DNA from: an uncultured bacterium
GTDB lineage: Bacteria > Bacillota > Clostridia > Christensenellales > QALW01
Direction of reading: 5' to 3'
NCBI GenBank assembly: GCA_905214315.1
Contig: CAJMLN010000042.1
Location: 1-16,461 of the forward strand
Length of the DNA stretch: 16,461 bases
Made by a program: the position numbers and the translations under genes. This document shows positions 5,211 through 12,295 of this stretch, one piece after another. Position 1 is the first letter of the stretch. The number at the start of each line of letters is the position of its first letter. Under the pieces are notes generated by a model, which was given only the letters and a program-made list of their open reading frames with translations, was not told where the DNA came from and searched no databases.

Positions 5211-5462
5211 GACGGAATAAGCCATCTGCTCCACTCTTCCAAAGAAGCAAAAAAAGATATCATTACAATGGCCCTGTAAGCTCATCATTATTTTTAACCT
5301 TTTGCAGAAAAAGAAAACAGGAAATCCGGATTTATTCTCCGGCTCGCTAAAGCATACCAGCGAAAAAGACAGACAATGCTATCTGTACTGACAGCGTCCC
5401 TAAAACAGCTGCAAAAGAGAAGAAATAAATCTTCGCCTCTCTGTTCCTCTTTTTGCTCTCGT

Positions 5463-5496
5463 TCAGAGGGGAAGAGCTCATCAGCCTCTGATTTTT
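5463..5496 (+). terminator. Terminator-like hairpin in the gene-poor interval
   Basis: TCAGAGG (5463-5469) pairs with CCTCTGA (5485-5491) across a 15-nt loop and is followed by TTTTT. No gene end lies just upstream on the plus strand, so it may close an unannotated RNA or be a fortuitous hairpin. Confidence 0.4.
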
Positions 5497-5584
5497 GCAG
5501 CATATTTTAATATACGGAAATCGCCGTCAAAATAGTTCATCTGCCGTTGGCTTATACATATTTACGACAAAACGCCGCCTGACG

Positions 5585-5601
5585 ATATCAAGCTTTGATA
5601 T
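5585..5601. promoter_or_regulatory. Operator-like inverted repeat before the transporter
   Basis: ATATCAA-GCT-TTGATAT is a perfect 7-bp inverted repeat 48 bp upstream of the MATE start codon, where a repressor site or leader hairpin would sit. No regulator gene is adjacent. Confidence 0.4.
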
Positions 5602-5649
5602 GCTCCTTTTTTCAGTTCCCATATTAAAAAGTACGAAAGGTCAAATAAG

Positions 5650-7008
5650 ATGTTTAAAAAAACAATTCTGACAAAAAAGCAGCAAAATAACGACCAATTT
5701 AATCTTAAGCTTTTTTTTGCACTGTGCCTTTCCGCACTGGTTCCCACAATTTATCAAACCTTCCGGACATTTATGGTTTCTGTAAATGTTTCTGCCGAGG
5801 GATTCAATATTATCGGCCAGATGGAATGGTTTGATCTGATCAACGAAACCCTTTTAGCTTTTATTGTGATTCCTCTTTATTCGGTTTTCAATAAAATATC
5901 CGTTCAATCAAAAAATGATTTGAAATATTTCGTTTTTAAAGCGGGTATACTCACCGTTCTTTTCTATTCGCTATTTCAGCTTGGCGTTTTCTTTTACGGC
6001 AAAAATCTCCTTGTCTTTATGAATCCGGCGGAAACAGATGTATCCGCGGCATCTCGGTACCTCATCTTAGAAACCGCTGCCTTTGCCGCAGGAGTAATCC
6101 CCGCATTTGCCAAGGTAGTGTTTATCGTAAAGAACAGAGTAAAAAATGTCTATATCCTTCTTGCAGTGCAGGCACTCTTACTGATCGTTTCCGATTTTAT
6201 TCTGATCCCGCAATTTAAAGTAGAGGGCGTTGCAATCTCCAATATCGTCACAAATATAATATTAAGTGCGGCCAGCATTATACTGTTGATTCTATACGGC
6301 GATCTATTTCCGTCAAAATTTAAAAAATCAGATGCCGCCCTATTAAAGGGATGGGTAAAAACCGGTTTCTTTTCCGGTATGCAGCAATTTACAGATAATA
6401 TCGTCTATGCATTAATGATCGGAAAAATGGTAAATATGGTAGCCGAGCAGGGAAACTACTGGCTCGCTAATAACTTTATATGGGGGTATCTGCTGGTTCC
6501 CATAAACGCATTAGCGGAAATTATTAAGCGAGATTGCGTAAACGGATATATTCTAAAAAAGAGCAATTACTATACTGCGCTGTTTATAATCTTTTTTGTA
6601 TGGATCGCGAGCATACCGTTGTGGCATATATTTTATCGGGATACAGAGCGGCTTGTAAACCATCAGCAAATCTTTTCTATTACCCTTAAATTATTTCCTT
6701 TTTATTTTGCATATGCATTTTCCACAATACCGGACAGCATATTCACCGGGCTTGGAAAAACAAAATATAATGCCGTAAACTCCCTTCTTGTCAATTTTAT
6801 ATATTATGGAAGTTTTTTTATACTGTACAAAACAAATATTATAACAATGACGATGGATACCATAATCCTGATGTTTGGATTCGGTATGGTTTTTCATCTG
6901 CTGATCTCCATAATAGAAGAACATATCCTGAAAAGATGGTTACGGAAACAAAATAGGCGGCAGCAGCTGTACCGCAGTGGTGCTATTATAAAAATGACCC
7001 ATTTTTGA
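5650..7008 (+). CDS. MATE-like multidrug/toxic-compound exporter (12 TM)
   Basis: 452 aa, the normal MATE length, with about twelve hydrophobic segments in two six-helix halves. The first segment is near residues 20-45 (FFALCLSALVPTIYQTFRTFMVS) and the second near 62-82. The second half opens near residue 230 with the amphipathic WVKTGFFSGMQQFTDNIVYALM, equivalent to the start of MATE lobe 2. The inner motif VEGVAISNIVTNIIL (about residues 190-205) is the usual end-of-lobe-1 signature (GxxGAAxAT in classic members) in divergent form. Such proteins export cationic compounds by H+ or Na+ antiport; a lipid or peptide-precursor flippase is an alternative because the sequence is divergent. The ATG follows AAAGGT weakly. 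A basic tail (LRKQNRRQQLYR) ends it. It stands alone with an inverted repeat upstream; no clear terminator follows. Confidence 0.75.
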   Translation: MFKKTILTKKQQNNDQFNLKLFFALCLSALVPTIYQTFRTFMVSVNVSAEGFNIIGQMEWFDLINETLLAFIVIPLYSVFNKISVQSKNDLKYFVFKAGILTVLFYSLFQLGVFFYGKNLLVFMNPAETDVSAASRYLILETAAFAAGVIPAFAKVVFIVKNRVKNVYILLAVQALLLIVSDFILIPQFKVEGVAISNIVTNIILSAASIILLILYGDLFPSKFKKSDAALLKGWVKTGFFSGMQQFTDNIVYALMIGKMVNMVAEQGNYWLANNFIWGYLLVPINALAEIIKRDCVNGYILKKSNYYTALFIIFFVWIASIPLWHIFYRDTERLVNHQQIFSITLKLFPFYFAYAFSTIPDSIFTGLGKTKYNAVNSLLVNFIYYGSFFILYKTNIITMTMDTIILMFGFGMVFHLLISIIEEHILKRWLRKQNRRQQLYRSGAIIKMTHF

Positions 7009-7096
7009 GCTGCTTTAGTGTTTCGCCGATTTCCGTCTCCGTTAAGCTTCAATATTCTACTTTTTAAGTTTATAAAAAATTTTACGGCACACTTTT

Positions 7097-7126
7097 TTGG
7101 AAGAGCTGCAAAAAACCGGGTATACT
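7097..7126 (+). promoter_or_regulatory. Promoter of the ferritin-like gene
   Basis: TTGGAA (7097-7102), an 18-bp spacer and TATACT (7121-7126), directly before AAAAGGAGG and the ATG. The predicted leader is very short, about 14 nt. Confidence 0.6.
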
Positions 7127-7146
7127 AAAAAAAAGGAGGCATAACG

Positions 7147-7581
7147 ATGATTGAACAGGATACCATAAAACTGCTGCGCGAATGTGATGCCGGTGTAAAA
7201 ATGGGAGTTTCTTCCATCAACGAAGTTCTGGGGATGATTCAAAAACAGCCGTTTCATGAACGCATGGAGCAATGCAAGGCTGAACACGAACAATTAGACC
7301 GTGAAATCCAGAGGCTTTTAAATCAATATCAGGACGACGGGAAAGCCCCAAACCCTATGGCCAAAAGTATGTCGTGGATGAAAACCCATATGAAGCTGGC
7401 CGCGGACGCTTCGGATAAAACGATTGCCGATTTGATGACAGACGGCTGCAATATGGGGGTAAAATCCCTGTATAAATATTTGAATCAGTATCAGGCAGCA
7501 GATGAACCCTCAAAAAGCCTTACCAAACGGTTAATTCAATCAGAAGAACGGCTTATCGCCGACATTCGCTGTTATCTTTGA
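7147..7581 (+). CDS. Small four-helix protein, ferritin-like (DUF2383-like)
   Basis: 144 aa, wholly helical in appearance, with no signal peptide. The order is IKLLRECDAGVKMGVSSINEVL (helix 1), HERMEQCKAEHEQLDREIQRLLNQY (helix 2), SMSWMKTHMKLAADASDKTIADLMTDGCNMGVKSLYKYLNQY (helix 3), and SLTKRLIQSEERLIADIRCYL (helix 4). It resembles Firmicute proteins placed in the ferritin-like superfamily, with E/H spaced in helices 2 and 4 (EHEQLDRE, EERLI). A full set of di-iron ligands (ExxH pairs) is not evident, so metal binding is uncertain. The ribosome binding site AAGGAGG is ideal, with its own promoter and terminator. It may be a stress or redox-associated protein, but nothing here proves it. Confidence 0.7.
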   Translation: MIEQDTIKLLRECDAGVKMGVSSINEVLGMIQKQPFHERMEQCKAEHEQLDREIQRLLNQYQDDGKAPNPMAKSMSWMKTHMKLAADASDKTIADLMTDGCNMGVKSLYKYLNQYQAADEPSKSLTKRLIQSEERLIADIRCYL

Positions 7582-7593
7582 TTTCTGCTCGCT

Positions 7594-7632
7594 GCGGCCG
7601 GAGCCTGATTTCGGCCGCTTTTTATTTTTTAC
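7594..7632 (+). terminator. Terminator of the ferritin-like gene
   Basis: GCGGCCG (7594-7600) and CGGCCGC (7612-7618) form a GC-only 7-bp stem with an 11-nt loop, followed by a T-tract (TTTTTATTTTTT). Confidence 0.9.
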
Positions 7633-7675
7633 ACCTCCGTTTATAAAAATATTTCCTGTAAAATACAGTGTGGTA

Positions 7676-7703
7676 TTGACAAACAATAAAAAAATGCTAT
7701 AAT
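7676..7703 (+). promoter_or_regulatory. Promoter of the zinc-ribbon/poly-Gln gene
   Basis: Perfect boxes: TTGACA (7676-7681), a 16-bp spacer, TATAAT (7698-7703). AGGAGG at 7721-7726 follows, nine bases before the ATG, suggesting strong expression. Confidence 0.88.
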
Positions 7704-7735
7704 CAAAAAGAATAAATAATAGGAGGTTCAGCTTT

Positions 7736-8293
<558 letters not shown>

Positions 8294-8301
8294 AACTTTC
8301 C

Positions 8302-8334
8302 ATGCTCTTTCGAAATTCGGAAGAGCATATGTTT
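8302..8334 (+). terminator. Terminator after the zinc-ribbon gene
   Basis: ATGCTCTT (8302-8309) pairs with AAGAGCAT (8321-8328), and CGAA/TTCG extends the helix to twelve base pairs. The T-rich tail (GTTTTAAT) is short. Confidence 0.7.
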
Positions 8335-8351
8335 TAATATTGTAAAAAATA

Positions 8352-8372
8352 CGGCATCCCTGATGGATGCCG
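8352..8372. repeat. Second hairpin in the convergent gene end
   Basis: CGGCATCC and GGATGCCG form a perfect 8-bp stem with a 5-nt loop (CTGAT). On the plus strand only CTTTG follows, so it is a poor terminator on its own. On the minus strand it is followed by ATTTTTTAC, so it may back up the adjacent terminator. Confidence 0.7.
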
Positions 8373-8383
8373 CTTTGTATCAC

Positions 8384-8412
8384 AAAAAAAGAGCCGCATT
8401 GCGGCTCTTTTT
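8384..8412 (-). terminator. Terminator of the 814-aa surface protein gene
   Basis: AAAAAGAGCCGC and GCGGCTCTTTTT form a twelve-pair stem with an ATT loop. It is a near copy of the element at 15903-15931 after the other surface gene. The A/T flanks make it bidirectional, so it also backs up the plus-strand unit. Confidence 0.9.
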
Positions 8413-8420
8413 GTACAGGC

Positions 8421-10865
8421 TTATTCCTGCTCTTTTTTCTTCCTGGCTACCACTACCAACACCACTGCTGCCGCAACTACTGCCGCAATCAGCGCAACAG
8501 GAAGCAGATCACCGCCGGGCCTGCTGTTAGTAGGCAGCTCATATACCATCGAAACCGTCATACTGTCCTTTGCATTGGAAGAATCCAACTGCATAAGCAC
8601 ATCCGGACTGATGCCCGCAACAATAAACGAGGTACCGGCCTTGATCGTTCCCTCTTCATTTTTGATATCAAAACGCGGGAAGAACTGATCATAGGAATAC
8701 TCTTTTTCCAGATCGTTTACATTAATCGTTACCTTAGCATCACACTCATAGGTAATCAGCTGGCTCTGCCCCGCGGGAATCGTATACCACTCAGTATTTT
8801 TTACCGCTTCCCAGGAGTCGGAGCTTCCTTGATGCAAAACTGACGCAGAAAACTGTACCTGAATTGTATATTTACCATTGTTATAAATGGTAAAGCTCTT
8901 CTTCACCTTACCGTCCTTAATGTCGGCTGCAGTAATAAAGCCCTTAGCCTTATCCGAGGAAATAAAGATACTTCCGTTGACGTCCTTATCGATCGTCCAC
9001 TGTACGCCGACAGGCTCCTTAGCCTCTGCAATCGTTACCTCGTCTACCAGATACGGGAACACAGGGTTGCCAACATACGCGCATTTTGCACCCTCATTGC
9101 CGCCGTCCAAACGAAGAACTACCTCATACGCACGGGTATTTCCAGCGGCATAAAGATCATCCAGCGTTTTTAAGAAATTTTCTGAAACATCAAATACAAC
9201 GCTGTACTGCTTCCATTCGCCGGTAAGATTAATATAAGAGCCGTTAATAAACGTCTTTACATGGTAATCCTGAACCGTAACGCCACGTTTCTCAAGCTCT
9301 TCCGGTTGAGTAGTGTGTACCTGAGAGTTCAAGAGCACCTCAAATTTTGTATTAGCCGGTACGGTACCGTCTACCTTGGCCCAGAACGTAACCATATACT
9401 TGCCTGCGCCCATACCATTGTAGCCGGCCTCCTGATTCTGAATAATTGCCGGGCCAAGATCAAAGGCAACGGAATCCCACTGCGCGGTAGGACTAAAGCG
9501 AACCGCATGAGCCGTTCCATTAGCGCCGGGCTCTACAAGCGTAGGCGCTTCCCCGCCGGCACCAGCAAATACATCCCAGCCGGTCAAACCGTTTTCCGCA
9601 TTGCCGTTTTCTACCTTTTTAAAGGTGTCTTCCTGCTCCTCTGTAACTCTTTCAAACGTCAGCTCGTCGATCAAATAGCTCTTCTCGGCGGATATGCTAT
9701 CCTTATAAAAGCCCTCAGAAGCATCAAAACGGATCAGCAGCTGATAGGCCTCATACGCGGCGGGAACCTTACTGTAAAGCTCTTTAATCTGCGAAATAAA
9801 CTGCTCGGAGATATCCATCTCCACTTCAAATTTCTGCCACTCTTTCGTAAAACGAAGGAAATTTGCGGCAGTATAATTATAATGTGTTGCAATACAGTCC
9901 TCTCTGCCCAGATCCTGAGAAACCTGTACAGCACTTCTGTGGTACTGCGAGTTCAAGAAGATATAAAAATCTCCGGAATCCTCCGGTGAGGTGTCAGCAA
10001 GCTTGGCATAGAAGGTCAGCTTATACTTGCCTGCACCGGCGCCCATATAATTATTATCGGCATCGTCGATAATCGCCGGGCCTACATCAAAGCCCGGAGC
10101 GGACCACTTATTATTAGCGGGCGTATACTTTATTGCCCATGCGGTACCGTTGGCGCCGCCGGAAACGCGCTCCAGCTGTCCCGCATCTGCGCCTTTAAAA
10201 TTAACCCAGCCGTCAGAGCTGTTTTCCAGCGTACCGTCGCCCAGCACATTATCCAACTTTGTAAAGGAAACATCATCCAAATACAATACGGAGCCTGCGC
10301 CCATGTTATCCATGCAAACATACAAATTCTCATCTGCAGCCTGCGTCACGGAAAGCGTGCATGTATAGGTCAACTCAATCCACTGATTCGCCTGAATCGT
10401 TATACTGGTTCCATTGGCGGAATTAAACCGAAGATGATCTCTTTCAGGATCAATCGTACCCTGCGTACCGCGGAAAAGCAGTGACAGCGTATCTTGTCCG
10501 CCTGTGGGCATGGTTTCAAAATAAACCCATGCATGGAATTGATAGGTACCGCCCTTTCCGTTTACAACCTTTTTGGTCGCATCCCCGGAAATAGCCGGCA
10601 TCGTCCATGTTCCGTTACCGCCGGAAAATTTCAGCGAATATTCTCCGCCATGGACTTTTGCACCGTCGCTTGCAGCCTTTACCTCTACCGTGCCGCCCAA
10701 AGGAGCGTTCATATACTGATTGGTATTGCCTTCAAAATCTTCCGTCAGCGACTTTCCCTCAACCAGCGCGGTCTGAGACGCTGCCGAAACCGAAAGCAAA
10801 GTCAATCCGGCAAAGGCACCGACAGTCAGCGTCAGTGCAAGCAGAATGCCTAAAACTTTCTTCAT
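8421..10865 (-). CDS. Secreted membrane-anchored surface protein with several carbohydrate-binding-like modules
   Basis: 814 aa. A Sec signal peptide covers residues 1-29 (MKKVLGILLALTLTVGAFAG, ending SVSA-AS). Module A (38-205) is a jelly-roll-like CBM (DFEGN at the start, VLYLDDVSF near the end). Modules B (206-412) and C (413-616) are tandem copies sharing GANGTA, GPAII and GMGAGKY / GAGAGKY, then WxxFxVxMDISEQF / WxxYxVVFDVSENF and YLIDELTF / YLVDEVTI; they resemble carbohydrate-binding (galactose-binding-like) modules. Module D (617-778) is a beta-rich pre-anchor domain shared with the protein at the right edge. The C-terminus holds RPGGD (782-786), a hydrophobic helix (788-807) and RKKKEQE, a sortase-like or membrane anchor lacking a canonical LPXTG. 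No catalytic domain is seen, so it is probably a glycan-binding or structural surface protein. AAGGAGG precedes the ATG. Confidence 0.87.
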   Translation of the reverse strand: MKKVLGILLALTLTVGAFAGLTLLSVSAASQTALVEGKSLTEDFEGNTNQYMNAPLGGTVEVKAASDGAKVHGGEYSLKFSGGNGTWTMPAISGDATKKVVNGKGGTYQFHAWVYFETMPTGGQDTLSLLFRGTQGTIDPERDHLRFNSANGTSITIQANQWIELTYTCTLSVTQAADENLYVCMDNMGAGSVLYLDDVSFTKLDNVLGDGTLENSSDGWVNFKGADAGQLERVSGGANGTAWAIKYTPANNKWSAPGFDVGPAIIDDADNNYMGAGAGKYKLTFYAKLADTSPEDSGDFYIFLNSQYHRSAVQVSQDLGREDCIATHYNYTAANFLRFTKEWQKFEVEMDISEQFISQIKELYSKVPAAYEAYQLLIRFDASEGFYKDSISAEKSYLIDELTFERVTEEQEDTFKKVENGNAENGLTGWDVFAGAGGEAPTLVEPGANGTAHAVRFSPTAQWDSVAFDLGPAIIQNQEAGYNGMGAGKYMVTFWAKVDGTVPANTKFEVLLNSQVHTTQPEELEKRGVTVQDYHVKTFINGSYINLTGEWKQYSVVFDVSENFLKTLDDLYAAGNTRAYEVVLRLDGGNEGAKCAYVGNPVFPYLVDEVTIAEAKEPVGVQWTIDKDVNGSIFISSDKAKGFITAADIKDGKVKKSFTIYNNGKYTIQVQFSASVLHQGSSDSWEAVKNTEWYTIPAGQSQLITYECDAKVTINVNDLEKEYSYDQFFPRFDIKNEEGTIKAGTSFIVAGISPDVLMQLDSSNAKDSMTVSMVYELPTNSRPGGDLLPVALIAAVVAAAVVLVVVARKKKEQE

Positions 10866-10890
10866 AACTTGTCCTCCTTAAACTTTTACA

Positions 10891-10910
10891 GAACGGATAA
10901 GAAACCGTTC
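10891..10910 (-). repeat. Inverted repeat in the 5' UTR of the surface protein gene
   Basis: GAACGG and CCGTTC with an 8-nt spacer lie between the promoter and the ribosome binding site. As RNA it would form a small stem-loop near the 5' end, which could stabilise the message. The role is inferred. Confidence 0.45.
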
Positions 10911-10923
10911 CACTCTAACTTTG

Positions 10924-10951
10924 ATTATAAGGAGTTCTAAAATAAAGTCAA
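10924..10951 (-). promoter_or_regulatory. Promoter of the 814-aa surface protein gene
   Basis: TTGACT (10951-10946), a 16-bp spacer and TATAAT (10929-10924) on the minus strand, about 58 nt upstream of the start codon. Confidence 0.82.
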
Positions 10952-11046
10952 TGTATTTTATTGCTTTTTTCGATAGGTGCAACAATATGTTTTTTCCATA
11001 ATTACAAGCAATTTCCGGTTTTCCGTCAAAAATATGTGTTCAGCTT

Positions 11047-12279
11047 TCACTCCGCCAATTCCTGCAGAAGCGCCCCGCAAACCTCTTCAAAAGAGAGTGT
11101 TCCTTTAAAATATGCAGTATTATCAGCAATAGAAAAAGCGTTCGCCGCAAAGCCGTCCGTAATTTCCAGCAGCTTCCGCGCGATCGATTCCGGCGTAATA
11201 TCTGAAACGGAAACGATGTTCTCGTTAAACGAAGAGAGATCTTTGTTTTCATAAGTGTTCGTGATCGTCTTCACGCCAAAAGTGGACATCTCCAACGGCG
11301 GATAGCTCGGATGGGGCGACAGCATCAGGGATATCCCCGCATAGCAGCAGCCAAGCAAACGGGCATATTCTCCAATAGGAAGCTTGCCTGCAGAATGCAG
11401 CACGCAGCCCCTGCCTACTGGAATATCCGGATGCTTTTCCCCTGCGGAAATCAGCTGCCACTGAGAAGCATCCCCGGCCAGCGCCGTCCAGTGCCGCAGG
11501 GCCTCAACAATGATTTCCATACAGTTACGCGGAACCGAAGGGCGGCCGTAAACCAGAAGCTTTTTTTCTTTTTGCCGCGGCGGATTTTTCAGCAATTCCT
11601 CCTTTATCACGGGATTCAGCACCGGATCAAAAGAGAATTCCCGAAAAAAGCGATACCCATGCAGCCGAAAATAATCCCGCAGCTCCTGGCTGTTGAACAC
11701 CGCTATCACCCTTTTTTCCGAACGATAAGTACTCTCCGCCAGTGCGCTGCGAGAGGACCAGGGATAAAAATAGGGCTCATAATCCTGAATTAAATAAATC
11801 ATCGGTTTCGCAATACCGCAATTTTGTTCAATAAATTGAATCGCCGGCGCCGCGATAAAAGCCGTCCACCATGCAGTGCATAAAAAAACATCGTTTTTCC
11901 CTACGGGAATGGTTTTTCCGGCGCGGTCATGGAACGATACAACCTGCCGGTCGGCAACAGTTTCCTCGTCACATCCGGTAAGCGTATAGCCGGGATATTT
12001 TTTTAAAAATTCCGGTATCAGTGCTTCGTCGGTAACAATGATCCGGCGTTTAACAGCAAGCGTATCCGCCAGCTTTTCAAAAAATGTCAATGCAGTAGAA
12101 ATACCGCCAAACACATGGGCAGGATTAAGCGTAGGTACAAGTAAATTAAGCCGAAGCTCCTGCCCCAGCTCTCTTTGAAAACGCACACCTAAGGGCACGA
12201 TCCCCGGTATGGAAGGATCAAAGACAAAAATATTTTTCAGCTTTTTAAAGGCCGCCCTGGCCAAAAACCCAATCGTCAA
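11047..12279 (-). CDS. WsaF-like rhamnosyltransferase (GT-B fold)
   Basis: 410 aa. The N-terminal half has LNLLVPTLNPAHVFGGISTAL (about residues 44-64) and LIQDYEPYFYPWSSRSALAESTYR (162-185), with AVFNSQELRDYF following. These are the signatures I associate with WsaF, the rhamnosyltransferase of S-layer glycan synthesis in Geobacillus stearothermophilus. The C-terminal Rossmann half has LLVYGRPSVPRNCMEII and SPHPSYPPLEMSTFG (320-334), where Glu329 is the usual nucleotide-sugar glutamate of retaining GT-B enzymes. The start is TTG at 12279, because no ATG occurs until residue 159. Three overlapping GGAGG-like sites lie just before it. It follows the WsaE-like gene by 16 nt in one operon, and probably adds rhamnose to a surface polysaccharide at the cytoplasmic membrane. 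Acceptor and linkage are unknown. Confidence 0.82.
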   Translation of the reverse strand: MTIGFLARAAFKKLKNIFVFDPSIPGIVPLGVRFQRELGQELRLNLLVPTLNPAHVFGGISTALTFFEKLADTLAVKRRIIVTDEALIPEFLKKYPGYTLTGCDEETVADRQVVSFHDRAGKTIPVGKNDVFLCTAWWTAFIAAPAIQFIEQNCGIAKPMIYLIQDYEPYFYPWSSRSALAESTYRSEKRVIAVFNSQELRDYFRLHGYRFFREFSFDPVLNPVIKEELLKNPPRQKEKKLLVYGRPSVPRNCMEIIVEALRHWTALAGDASQWQLISAGEKHPDIPVGRGCVLHSAGKLPIGEYARLLGCCYAGISLMLSPHPSYPPLEMSTFGVKTITNTYENKDLSSFNENIVSVSDITPESIARKLLEITDGFAANAFSIADNTAYFKGTLSFEEVCGALLQELAE

Positions 12280-12295
12280 TCCTCCTCCGCCTCCT

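Larger units (their letters stand above)
5211..5649. other. Gene-poor interval of about 440 bp before the MATE gene
   Basis: I see no convincing coding region: the longest frame here (5294-5503, minus strand) has no ribosome binding site and low-complexity composition. The interval holds a 12-bp palindrome AAATCCGGATTT (5322-5333), a terminator-like hairpin (5463-5496) and a perfect inverted repeat (5585-5601). No riboswitch class I recognise is present. A small RNA ending at the hairpin is possible but no promoter for it is clear. Confidence 0.5.

Noticed and set aside
4883..5288. Minus-strand frames across the tRNA genes (products containing GNRTGDLF- or EPARYRYH-type stretches)
   Set aside because: They are antisense readings of tRNA-Thr and tRNA-Leu, a well-known source of false proteins in databases.
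5294..5503. 69-aa minus-strand ORF in the gene-poor interval
   Set aside because: No Shine-Dalgarno site, no recognisable domain, low-complexity Glu/Leu/Ser composition.
9261..9989. 242-aa plus-strand ORF inside the surface protein gene
   Set aside because: Antisense shadow of modules B and C, no ribosome binding site.
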